64,000 bases of DNA from Bremia lactucae (taxonomy: Eukaryota > Oomycota > Peronosporomycetes > Peronosporales > Peronosporaceae). Each line of letters opens with the position of its first letter. Within the stretch, counting starts at the first letter, position 1. Made by a program: the position numbers and the translations under genes. Location of the stretch: positions 1,775,976 through 1,839,975 of the forward strand of contig NC_090616.1 in assembly GCF_004359215.1 (NCBI RefSeq). The letters run 5' to 3'. Under the pieces are notes generated by a model. That model had not been told where the DNA came from, ran no database searches, and saw nothing but the letters and a program-made list of their open reading frames with translations. Of this stretch, positions 1 through 10,451 are shown piece after piece.

Positions 1-152
1 GTGCATCACATACACAAGGGTTGGTCACAAATGTAAATCATGCCCGAGTGCTGGGTCTAATTATTTTATTTAAGTAATTGGTCATCCCCTGAAGTACATA
101 AAGTGTACTTAACGGGGACTGTGTAACATTAGGGCAACTTTAGGCCGTTACA
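1..152 (-). repeat. Gyp1-A 3' LTR, partial
   Basis: This matches the outer part of the LTRs ending at 7757 and 13845. On the minus strand it begins TGTAACGG, a typical TG start, directly after the purine tract. The remainder lies left of the window. Confidence 0.85.
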
Positions 153-166
153 CCATCCCCCTCTTT
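153..166 (-). other. Polypurine tract of Gyp1-A
   Basis: On the minus strand the 14 bases AAAGAGGGGGATGG abut the LTR start, as expected for the plus-strand primer of reverse transcription. Copy B has a slightly mutated equivalent at 7758-7771. Confidence 0.75.
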
Positions 167-260
167 AAGAACGAATTTACATTATTAAATTCGTCAAAGA
201 GGAGCGAGGAACTGCGAGCAGCTTTACGCGCCGCTAGTTCACTCAATCACTGTAGCGCAT

Positions 261-1639
261 GTGTTTCCATACACGGCGCCCAAGATGCCAACTAAAAGGG
301 GCCACGTTGGTGGTTCGTCTGCGAAGACGCAAACTCAACCTCGCACTAAGCGCACGCTCCGCGTTAATTCGCCGGCCGCGTCTAATGCCTTAGTCGGAAC
401 GCCAACAGTTACTGCTGCTGTCGCGTTAACGGGGCTAAAGGATCCATCCCACTTTAATAGTGAGAATGTTGATCCGTCACCTCATTGTAGTGATGCAAAC
501 AACGAGCTCATAAAGAATGATGATGGCGCATTATTGCTCATCCAAACTTCTCTCATGGCTCACAACATGGAGACAGCATCATTTACGAATGCTGTCTCGT
601 CGTCTGCGCTGGAAGCGCAGCGACAGATAATGAGAGCGCTGCCCATAAAGACGCAGCCGCTTCTCCGTAGGTATAACCACAACGCCTTATGATCAAACCA
701 TAATCCATAATGGTTCTGAAATAGAGGATTCGGAGCCTAAAGCTCCGCCGACGACACGTGAACGTGCTCAGTCGGTGTCACAAGCCAGTCGTTTAGAACG
801 TGGCTATGTGACGGGTGGCATACCAAAGATGCCCCCTTCATCTAAATGGCCTGGAAAACAGGCCAAGAGCGTCGCTCGTAGAGCGCGTATTTGCAGACAA
901 ATAGAATTATTATGGCGTCTATAAATTATAGGGCTCAGGGAAAATCGCTTGAGCGTATTTTCCCGATCCCGGTCTTGTTGCGCTCAAATAAAACACCCGA
1001 CCAATACGAGGCGGAATTCCTGCGCCGCATACATCCGCATCCCGATACTACGAAACAGCGGTCGCAGCGAATTAATTTCGCCCGCTTGAGTGTGAAAGAA
1101 ATCATGGGTGGTACTGTACTCCCTGTTTCTTCTCACAACGCTACTTCCGCTAGTCCATTTGGGACTAACGAAGAGGCCTCAGCTAGTGCTTCTTTTCATA
1201 GGCACCCAAAAAGCCGGGCACATCAAAACGAAAGGTATCGATCGGATCCCACGAGTCAAACCTCTTAGAGTAATCTTTCCATTGGACGAGGATCTGATAC
1301 CTTGCCTCAAGGAGCGGTGGGCAAGCAACCTTCCAACAAGGAAGCGTTGATTCCCATCCGCATCCATTAGTGCACGCGGCGCCCGATAGAAGCCGCAATC
1401 TCGCCCAACTAATCGCGGCTGCATTACCTTCGTCCATTCAGTCACAGGCTGCTGAACGACGTATTGCGGATCTCGAGAGTCAAGTCTCACGACTGACCTC
1501 GGATCTTGTTGTTGTCCGAGCGGAGGCTCGTCAGGGTTATGAACGCCTGAAGTCTCGCTTGGACTTTTTCGAACGGATAATGCTGAGGGATCCGCGTTAC
1601 TCGCGTGATGTACCTCGCTCTTTAAGTCCTGTTCGTTGA
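261..1639 (+). pseudogene. Antisense ORF of Gyp1, copy A (broken)
   Basis: A reading frame opposite to pol, between the 3' LTR and integrase. It opens with MFPYTAPKMPTKRGHVGGSS, then a Ser/Thr/Ala-rich stretch, an acidic patch, a basic segment near 840-910, a segment with FLRRIHPHPDTTKQRSQRI near 1011-1080, and a C-terminal heptad region around RRIADLESQVSRLTSD (1450-1510) ending in a basic, Arg/Ser-rich tail. Copy A is broken by at least one frameshift near 610-690, a stop near 928 and a further shift before 1370. The C-terminal third overlaps integrase and chromodomain on the other strand, so part may be a shadow; the first 700 bases have no competing sense gene. I recognise no family and assign no function. 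Confidence 0.5.
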
Positions 1640-3000
1640 GGGAGGAATAGGTTTGATAGCTTTTTGCCTTCACTGTCCCCCTCACCCGAACGACGCTCGC
1701 TCACAGTCGGCGTCACCATCGGTCTCCTTAACCAGATGGGGATATGTGACCTCATTTGGGTCTACATATCGTTTCAGACGACCCACGTAAATTACGGGGT
1801 GCGTCTTCATATACGGGGGAAGGGTGAGCCTATAATTTAGGTCTCCAACCTCTTCAACCACCGTAAAGGGCCCAATGAAACGCGGCAACAACTTCGTAGT
1901 ACCTCCAGGTAGTACAGAAATTGCATTTTTAGGTAGGGTAGCAGTACTTAATAGTACTTTTTCACCCACTCTAAAGCGTTCATTGTTTTTGCGACCATTT
2001 CGGTCCGCATATTCTTTTTGCTTGTCCTGTGCGCTTGCCATTGCGTCACGGACTTTACGTGTGATGGCTAATCGCTCATCCACAAAGCGTTGAGCCTCGC
2101 TCACGCTTTTAGCATCAAACTCGCCTATGATACCGCCAAGAGGTCGGTCATAAGGCGTAGTTTTATTGACCACTGCTAAACTGGCAGGGTCACTAGGGCA
2201 AGTTTCTGTCTTTGAGATGATACCCTCATGGGTCATCGTCATATTGACGAAACTATGTCCCTCTTTCGCACCGAGCATAGTGAGGGGCCCTCCCCCACTA
2301 AGACTCGGGCTGCGCACAAACGAGACTGGCGTCCGAGGATGGCGCAGTCCGTTAATATAAAACGGTGTCTCACCCGTACTGGCGTGGACACTGTTATTTA
2401 TAGCGAACTCCACAAAGGGCAATTGCTTGCTCCACTCTTTGGGAGTTGCTATAGTGCGTAAGACATCCGCCACGACCCGATTGGCACGTTCTGTTTGGCC
2501 ATCGGTCTGGGGATGATCTGCGGTCGACATGTGGAGCTTGCTACGTAGCAGCTGAAACACATGTCGCCAAAAACCAGACGTAAAACGTGGACCCGATCCG
2601 ATACTATGGACTCGAGCAATCCGTGAAGTCGGTAAACATGATCCAGGAACAAGAGAGCTGCCTCCTTGCCTGTGATCAATGTTTTACATGGTGCCAAATG
2701 CACCATATTGCTCAGTCTGTCTACAAAGACGACAAGCCCTGTCCGACCCTAGTGATGGGGCATCATGCCAAACATGAAGTCCAGGCTTACAAACTTCCAA
2801 AACAGTTGGTTGGAATCAATAGCAGCTTCAGCGGTACCCTGATCAATGATGCAGGCTTAATGCGCTTACACTGTTCGCAAGAGCGAATATAGTTGGCCAT
2901 CCATCTATATAGGTGTGGCCACCAAAATTCCTCTGATACTTGTAAGATTATCTTTTCACGGCTCAGATCCCCATTAGGTGGCGCATAATGGAGCTTGTGA
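1183..3000 (-). pseudogene. Gyp1-A integrase with GPY/F module and chromodomain (broken)
   Basis: From its N terminus (right) the order is: an HHCC zinc region (LMILHKLHYAPP, then CEQCKRIKP) near 2850-3000; catalytic core pieces at 2449-2706 and 1682-2560, with TADHPQTDGQTERANRV carrying the acidic region around the catalytic Glu; the GPY/F module IGPFTVVEEVGDLNYRL near 1800-1880; and a chromodomain near 1183-1390 with QILVQWKDY, DSWDP and DVPGFLGAYEKKH. Such chromodomains usually steer integration to marked chromatin. At least two frameshifts break it, one between core pieces and one within the chromodomain. Confidence 0.85.
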
Positions 3001-3039
3001 AGGATCATCAGCTTGTATTCTATGTCATGAGGCACATAG

Positions 3040-4715
3040 ATTCTCAAGGGATCACAAGGTGACAGCTGATGCCATAACAGGCCATCGCTGTAGCTAAACC
3101 GATTAAGCATGGCTTTCAGGTGCGACGGAAGAATTACCTTTTGTCCACCAATGCGATCTAACAGCAGGTGACAATGGTCGTCCTGACTGTAGCTCTCTTT
3201 TATTTCAGAGGCTAATGAGCTCGTCACGTGGTATGTCTTCATGGCTGCCAACGCTGACGGCTGAAATTGTGCTTTCGCACTAGACACACTTTCCTGGTGT
3301 CTTACCTCGAAGTCTGGTCTAAGCGATAAGGCGACAGCCAAGACATTTGACTTACCCAGCTTGTATTAAACTTTGAAATATAATTCAGAGAAGAATGTAA
3401 GCCATCTTGCCATTCAAGGCGAGAAATGATGTGAGTTTGTTGTCGGTCCGCAGTGATGCGTGATCCGTAAAAAACACAAATAGCTCGGTGCCTAGTAGGG
3501 TGCACACGAAACTTGACAAGAGCATACTTTATTGAAAGTAGCTCTTTGTCATGCATGGGTAATTTAGTTCCGCGGATTTTAAAAACCGGGACTGATAAGA
3601 GATGACACGGTCAACACCGTCGTCATCCTTCTGCACGAGCGTGCTGCCGATTGCAAATTACTTGCATCGCAGACGACGCTAAAGGGCTTATTCGCGTCTG
3701 GCAATGGCAAGACTGGTGCCTCAACATGAGATTGCATCACTGGTTTGAACGCATCATCTTGTTATTTAACCAAAACCCATTTCTGTGTCCTTTTTAAGGA
3801 GGTCATATAATGCTTTAGTTTGCTCAGCATAATTCTTGCTATATTTATGCTAGTAATTAGCGAGCCCTAGTAATTGGCGCAAATCCTTCACATGCCGTAG
3901 GATAAGCCATTCCTTTACCGATAATACCTTGTCTGGGTTTGCTCGTACACCATGGGTACCTACGATGTAACCCAGCACAGGTATCTCAGGGACCCCTATG
4001 CTGCATTTTTGCAAGTTGACGTACAATTGGGCGTCCTTTAAAGTCTACAACACAGCGTCTAAATGACACTTGCGCGAGTCGATTGCGCTCGGCCTCAGCC
4101 CTACTTTGCATGAATACATCGTCAAAGTAATGGGGCGCGTAGCCACGGTGCTGACGCGTCACCTGAGCCACCACTCGATTGAATGTCGCTGTTGCGTATT
4201 TGAACCGTCGCGCCATCACAAGCCACTCCCAAAGCATACCGCGTGGGGTGCTTACTGCCGTTTGGCTACATCGGACTCTCTCATGAGTACCTGATAGTAG
4301 CCATCCTTCAAATCTGACGCGGAAAAGATAGTCGACGTTCCCATGGAATTCAACAAATTGTCTCACCGCGGGATTGGCGTTTGCGCCGGTATGGTCGCCG
4401 TGTGCAGCTTATTGTTAGCATGAACCACGCACCATCCACCTGTGGATTTACGCACATAAAAGGTCGGGCTGCAGTGATGCGATTTGCTCTCACGCACATG
4501 TCCCGGCTTGGCTCGCTTGTCGAACAAATTATCGATATAATCGACTAGTTCTTTCGTCAACGGCCATTGCCTGGTCACACAGTACTTGGTGCCAGGTTCG
4601 AGGTCGATCTCGTACCCGATGCCCCTATCTGGTGATAGGCGGCTCGGCACTTCTACTAGGAACACATCGCGATGTTTCCACAAAGCCTCAAAGAACGGAC
4701 TGTATTTCAAGGCAG
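3040..4715 (-). pseudogene. Gyp1-A reverse transcriptase and RNase H (broken)
   Basis: RT fingers and palm appear at 4363-4710 (TKYCVTRQWPL, RESKSHHCSPTFYVRKSTGG) and 3986-4366, where YFDDVF is the catalytic YxDD box. The RNase H region follows at 3302-3770, with HDKELLSIKYALVKFRVH typical of the Gypsy connection/RNase H segment. Several frame changes separate the pieces. It reads directly into the spacer before integrase. Confidence 0.85.
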
Positions 4716-4716
4716 C

Positions 4717-5810
4717 TCAGCCTTGAGCAGCGAACAGTTTCTTTTTGTCCGTTTCTAGGACGCTCTCGTCCATTGTGGACGACGAGCAAAAGTCCACCAA
4801 GTCCTCTTCTGGAACTGGTGTGACTATTTCGTGGATCTTTCCTTCCTTTAATTCGGAAAGGAACAGAAACCACGACATCTCCGGAAGATTTACTATATCC
4901 TCGACAGATTTAAAGACTTGTCGGAGCAGCTCACTTGAGGATGCCTCCGCATTTTCGTCTTTGACAGCCTCGAACACCTCGTTGAAAGGCCCGTTCTCTT
5001 TAATAGAAACTGATCCAAAAGTCACTCGTTTAGACGCACCTTTGATCGTCCTAATCGGTCAAATACTCGTTCTTCGAGTCACCACGACCTTTGACTGGGA
5101 AGCAGGTGCCTTTGCTCTTTTCTAGGCACTGTGCCGGTTTATGCGACGCATAACTTCCTGTCAGCTTGCCGTCTACTGCCACAGGCTCTCGGCTCTGTGC
5201 AGGACATTCGGACGCATGACTACTTGTCATCGTCCTTTTCAACACCCCAGTCTCCACGAGCTGGGTAGGAATTGGTGACGTTTGACATCTTGTCAACGCA
5301 CCCTCAACTGTATTCGAAACGACATCACTTGCACACGCCTCTCGCAGGAGCACATCTTTTCCGGTGTCCTGCGTAGAGTTCGTAACTGTGCATGTACGCC
5401 AGTCAATCCATAGTTGGTGTTTTAGCAACATTGGCATGCCTAGGATGAGGTCATACGAACTCTCCATACCTAGCACTGTAAATTTCTCGTTACAAGAGAA
5501 GTCACTAAAGCTCAAGGCGAGTTCTATCTGAACTCCCTCTTACTTAACGAGCGCGCCGTTCGCTAAACGAATGGTCGCCTCTTCTCGCTTGCCATCCTGG
5601 CAAAGCGACTCAAACATCGCCGGTCTCTTTCTTAATTCCGCGATTTTACTAAATTTTATGATGCACCCGAATCCACTAGGAAAGTCATCACCTAGTCATA
5701 GCCTCTTACTTGAGCGCTATAGACTAGCAGGGTTGAGGTCCAAAATTTCGAGACTTCAGGGACTATGCTACCCATTTGTTCCACAATTCTGAACATAGGG
5801 GTAGCTTCAG
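4717..5810 (-). pseudogene. Gyp1-A protease and linker to RT (broken)
   Basis: YDLILGMPMLLKHQLWIDWR at 5400-5470 is the C-terminal signature of an oomycete Gypsy retropepsin; the active-site loop should lie near 5640-5700 but is scrambled. A low-complexity acidic linker (4717-5380) follows and leads into RT. It would process the Gag-Pol polyprotein. It is not intact. Confidence 0.7.
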
Positions 5811-5899
5811 AGTCCGCGTCAGTAGGGCATTCCACCCCTACTGCTCTCCTGCATTTTTCGACCCCTCAGTGGCGATGCAGAATTCATGCGTCTCGCGCG

Positions 5900-7119
5900 C
5901 TGATTCTTGTCATCGCTCTTTGGGAAGGGAAACCTCTTGCTAGGCATCTTTGCCCCGGCAGGGACCCTGACGTAGCAGCGAGCTATAATGTGGCCGCGCT
6001 TGCCGAGCTAAATCGTGCTACTTGAAACTTTTTCTTGCGACGGCCATTCTCTTCTCACGTTGTCGATCGCATTTTTCAGGTGACTTCGCTATTTATCGTT
6101 ATTACATGCAGTTCTCACCCAAACGTTTTGAGTTTCCTTACTCTTCTTCTCACTCGTGGCTCGCTCTCTCAATCCTCTCGTGGGCCACATTTATAGCAAC
6201 CAACGTCTGCATTGCCCAACTCCATGGGAGTGGCATCTGACCTCTTGGCCGACAAAATATACCAAGCTGTCCCCGAGGCACTGTTGTAGGATTTCTCCTC
6301 AACGAAGGCGATTTGGATTGCCTCTTTCATCTTCGACGGCACCTTTCTGAAAAGGGCCTGTCGCGATGGGCCATGAGATGAGTCCGTTCTTAAACGTGGG
6401 TACCTTTTTATGTTCTCCTGGAATCGAACCTAAGGTAAAAGATGCCGAAGCGAGCGCATCTCTTGTACATAATCTTGCAGAGATCGCTTCGCCTGTCACG
6501 CTCCAAAGAAGCGTGCCTAAAGCAACACATCGTTGTTCGGCGGCTGGTACATGGCGCGAATATTTGTCTTAAATATCGCCCATGTAGGGAACGCCTTTCT
6601 GTCCGCCATAAGTGCCAAGTAAGCCCACTCTGAGGCCTTACCGCGCAGATGCGACATGGCGTACGACACCATCAGGCTGTCGCCAGCGATGAGCTGGGCG
6701 ACACCGTATTGCTCCACGGCTTAAAGCCAGTGGACAATCGTGCGCGTTGCAGTTCCATCGAACTTGAGCGAGTCCATCCAAATGGTCCTCGGCTGATGCG
6801 GCCGGGCAGAGAGCATCTCAAAAGTCCTGTTGAGAGCCTTGCTCCGAGCCTGCTCATGCCTCAGCTCATCATGAGTCTGAGTGACGGACTCCGCCGCAGC
6901 ATGGCTCTGTGCCTCGGACGCGGCTCTCCGCTGTTCGAGCACGAATGCCTCAAACTGCTCCAACTGAGCAACATGTTGCTCAAGAGGACTGCCCAAGAGC
7001 CTGGCCAGGGCTTGTTCACCAAGTTCCTGCGCCATGTGTCCTGTTACCTCCAGGTGATGTTCGGACAGGTGGAAAAAATGAGCCCAATCGATGTTGAGAC
7101 TCATCCTCACGTTAGACAC
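5900..7119 (-). pseudogene. Gyp1-A gag (broken)
   Basis: The N-terminal part (132 codons from 7119) is Gln/Glu/Ala-rich and likely coiled coil, ending in FDGTATRTIVHWL. An in-frame TAA at 6721-6723 interrupts it and the capsid part resumes at once with AVEQYGVAQLIAGDSLMVSY and LRGKASEWAYLAL, a retrotransposon-gag signature. Further left the frame shifts; a degraded zinc knuckle (LGKRGHIIARCY) lies near 5950-6000. Gag would package the element RNA. Confidence 0.8.
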
Positions 7120-7339
7120 GCAGAGATGCGGGTCGTGGAAGGGATTTCAAGTGCTACCAAGTGTAGGCGGGCACGTTGTAATGCGGTCACGCTCTACTTA
7201 GACACACACCCTAGCACAGCGAGAAAGCGGTTTAACCTGCTTCTCTTGCGTGCTGTGAGGTAGTTGTGGTGGGCGCGTTAGCGACCTCGCCCAACACACT
7301 AAGTACTGTGATCAAAAGTCGTCACGGGAGCGGTAATCC

Positions 7340-7757
7340 GGCTCCTCCTGCGCACTTATCAAGTAGAAAGTAGTTTTTAGACTGATTTATATTTTATCGC
7401 ATTAAATATAAATACCTATTTTTACCAATCAAAATGCATCTCTATAGATAACACTTAATATGTATTGCGAGCGTATCTTTCTAGATACCTCGCGTAACGG
7501 ATGACGCTAGCCGTCATCCCTCCTAATGTGAATACACCCATGTGCATCACATACACAAGGGTTGGTCACAAGTGTGAACCATCCCTCCTAATGTGAATAC
7601 ACCCATGTGCATCACATACACAAGGGTTGGTCACAAGTGTGAACCACACACGAAGGCTGGGTCTAATTACTTTATTTAGTAATTGACCATCCCCTTAAGT
7701 ACACCAAGTGTACTTAACGGGGACTGTATAACATTAGAGCAACTTTTGCCCGTTACA
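7340..7757 (-). repeat. Gyp1 LTR shared by copies A and B
   Basis: This serves both as 5' LTR of copy A (gag starts to its left) and 3' LTR of copy B (the purine tract and antisense frame of B start to its right). The outer boundary at 7757 is firm because it abuts the purine tract; the inner boundary is approximate since no primer-binding site could be fixed. Confidence 0.8.
7516..7645. repeat. 65-bp tandem duplication inside the shared LTR
   Basis: Bases 7516-7580 and 7581-7645 appear identical and directly adjacent. The unit starts ATCCCTCCTAATGTG and ends AAGTGTGAACC. It is single in the other Gyp1 LTRs of this window. Confidence 0.95.
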
Positions 7758-7865
7758 CCATTTCCCCATTTAAGAACGAATTTACATTTAAAATTCGTCA
7801 AAGAGGAGCGAGGAACTGCGAGTAGCTTTACGCGCCGCTAGTTCACTCAATCACTCTAGCTACCT

Positions 7866-9257
7866 GTGTTTCAATACACGGCGCCAAAGATGCCCTTTAA
7901 AAGGGGCCACGTTGGCGGGTCGTCTTCGAAGACGCCCACTCAAACTTGCACTCAGCGCACGCGCCGCGTTAATTCGCCGGCCGCGTCTAAAGCCTTAGTC
8001 GAAACGCCGACAGCTACTGCTGCTGTCGCGTTAACGGGGCTAAAGGATCCATCCCAATTTAACAGTGAGGATGCTGATCCGTCGCTCATTGTCGACTACA
8101 ATGAGTCGACACTGTTACCGTCACCTCATAGTAGTGATGCGGACAACGAGCTCATGAGGAAGGATGATTGCGCATTATAGCCCATCCAAACTTCTCTCAT
8201 GGCTTACAACATGGAGACAGCAGCATTTACGAATGCTGTCTCGTCGTCTGCGCTGGAAACCGCAGCGACAGGTAATGAGAGCGTTGTCCATAAAGGCGCA
8301 GCTGCTTCTCCGTTGGGTATAACCACAACGCCTTATGCTCAGACCATATTCCATAATGGTTCTGACATAGAGGATTCGAAGCCTAAAGCTCCGCCGACGA
8401 AACGTGAACGTGCTCAGTCGTTTTGAACGTGCTATGTGACAGGTGGTATATTATTGATGCCCCCTCCATCTAAATGGCCTCGTTTAAACGGGCCAAGAGC
8501 GTTGCTCCTAGAGTGCGCTCTTGTGGACGCATATAATTATTATAGCGTCTTTAAATCATGGAGGGCTCAGGGAAAAACGCTTGGGCGTATTTTTTGCGAT
8601 CCCGGTCGTGTTACGTTCAAGTAAAACGCCCGACCAATACGAGGCGAAATTCCTGCGCCGCATTCATCCGCATTCCGATTCGATGAAACAGCGATCGCAG
8701 CAGATTAAATTCGCCCGCTTGCGTGTGAAAGATATCATGGGCGGTACTGTATCCCCTGTTTCTTCTCACAACGCCACTTCTGCTAGTCCATTTGAGACTA
8801 GCGAAGAGGCCTCAGCTGGTGATCATTTTCATTGGCAGCCACCAAGCCGGGTACATCAGTACGTAGGGTATCGATCGCCTCCGGTAGGAGTGGCGATCTC
8901 GCCCACCTGCTCGCGGCTGCCTTACCTTCGTTCGTTCAGTCGCAGGCATTAAACGCTGCTGGACGACGTATTGTGGATCTCGAGGGTCAAGTCTTGCGAC
9001 TGACCTCGGATCTTTATGATGTCCGAGCGAAGACTCGTCAGGGTTATGAACGCCTGAAATCTCGCTTGGACCTTTTCCAACGGATAATGCTGAGGGATCC
9101 GCGTTACTGGCGTGATGTTCCTCGGTCTCCAAGTCCTGTTCGCGGAGGGAGGAATCGGTCTGACAGCTTTTCGCCTTCACCGTTCCCCTCACCCGAACGA
9201 GGCTCGACTCACAGTCGGCGTCACCATCGGTCTCTCTTGACGGATGGGGGTATGTGA
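7866..9257 (+). pseudogene. Antisense ORF of Gyp1, copy B (broken)
   Basis: This is the counterpart of the plus-strand frame in copy A, starting MFQYTAPKMPFKRGHVGGSS. The frame runs to 8426 with a single TAG (8178-8180) at a place where copy A is open. A 17-bp deletion between two CAGTCG repeats near 8417 then shifts the frame. The middle segment (8521-8820) keeps KTPDQYEAKFLRRIHPHSDS. The last part (8832-9257) has a heptad pattern around RRIVDLEGQVLRLTSDL and a tail rich in Arg/Ser and SP pairs (RSPSPVRGGRNRSDSFSPSP). The lesions differ from those in copy A, which fits decay from a shared open ancestor. The last 400 bases overlap the integrase tail on the other strand. Confidence 0.55.
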
Positions 9258-10439
9258 CCTCATTTGGGTCTATATACCGTTTCAGACGACACACGTAAGA
9301 TACGGGGTGCGTCTACATATACGGGGGAAGGGTGAGCCTATAATTTAGGTCTCCAACCTCTTCTACCACCGTAAAGGGCCCAATGAAACGCGGCAACAAC
9401 ATCGTAGTACCTCCGGGTAGTACAGAAATTCCATTTTTAGGTAGGGCAGCAGTACTTAATAGTACCTTTTCACCCACTCTAAAGCGTTCTTTATTTTTGC
9501 GACCATTTCGGTCCGCATATTCCTTTTGCTTGTCCTGTGCGCTTGCCTTTGCGTCACGGCTTTATGTGCGATGCTAATCGCTCATCCACAAAGCGTTGAG
9601 CCTCGCTCACGCTTTAAGAATCAAACTCGCCTATGATACCGCCGAGAGGTCGGTCATAAGGCGTAATCTTATTGACCACTGCTAAACTAGCAGGGTCACT
9701 AGGGCAAGTTTCTGTCTTTTAGATGATACCCTCGCGGGTCATCGTCATATTGACGAAACTTTGTCCCTCTTTTGCACCGAGCATAGTGAGGGGCCCTCCC
9801 CCACTAAGACTCTGGCTGGGCACAAACGAGACTGGCGTCCGAGGATGGCGCCAGTCCGTTATTATAAAACGGTGTCTCATCCGTACTGGCGTGGACACTG
9901 TTACCTTTATAGCGAGCTCCACAAAGGGCAATTATTTGCTACATTCTTTGAGAATTGCTATAGTGCGCAAGATGTCCGCCAACGACCACGTTCTGCATGG
10001 CCATCGGTCTGGGGATAATCTGCAATCGACATGTGGAGCTTGCTACCTAGCAGCTCGAGCAGATGTCGCCAAAACCAGACGTAAAACGTGGATCCCGGTC
10101 CGATACTATGGACTCGGGCATACCGTGCAGTCGGTAAACATGATCCAGGAACAAGAGAGTAGCCTCCTTGTCTGTAATCGATGTATTTCATGGTGCCAAC
10201 TGCACCCTTTTGCTCAGTCTGTCTACAAAGACGACGATTTCGGTGCGACCCTTATGATCGGGCAGCATGCCAAACATGAAGTCCAGACTTACTGACTTCC
10301 AACAGTTGGTTGAGATCGGTAGCAGCTTCAGTGGCGCACTGCTGAATGGCGCAGGCTTAATGCGCTGACACTGTTTGCAAGAGCGAATATAGTTGGCCAC
10401 CCATTTATATAGGTGTGGCCACCATAAATTCTCTGACAC
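8812..10439 (-). pseudogene. Gyp1-B integrase, chromodomain core deleted
   Basis: The zinc region is at 10188-10439 (CKQCQRIKPAP; KGRTEIVVFVDRLSKRVQLAP begins the core), core pieces at 9719-10190, and the GPY/F plus tail at 8812-9400 (CRLKRYIDPNEVTYPHP). Compared with copy A, about 150 bp carrying most of the chromodomain are missing near 8880. Frameshifts split the core. Confidence 0.8.
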
Positions 10440-10451
10440 TCGTAAGAATGT

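Larger units (their letters stand above)
1..7757 (-). mobile_element. Ty3/Gypsy chromovirus, family Gyp1, copy A (decayed)
   Basis: An LTR retrotransposon read on the minus strand in the order LTR, gag, protease, RT, RNase H, integrase, chromodomain, LTR. Integrase after RNase H places it in Ty3/Gypsy; the GPY/F module and chromodomain place it among chromoviruses. Every gene is broken by frameshifts or stops, so this copy cannot make its own proteins. The left LTR runs off the window. The right LTR is shared with copy B. An extra reading frame lies on the plus strand between the 3' LTR and integrase. Gyp1 here is only a label for related copies within this window. Confidence 0.9.

Noticed and set aside
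1179..1685. A 168-codon minus-strand frame as a separate gene
   Set aside because: It is the integrase tail and chromodomain start of Gyp1-A, read through a frameshift.
6649..7263. A 204-codon plus-strand frame
   Set aside because: It lies opposite gag; the minus-strand translation shows clear Gag signatures, and copy B does not keep this frame.
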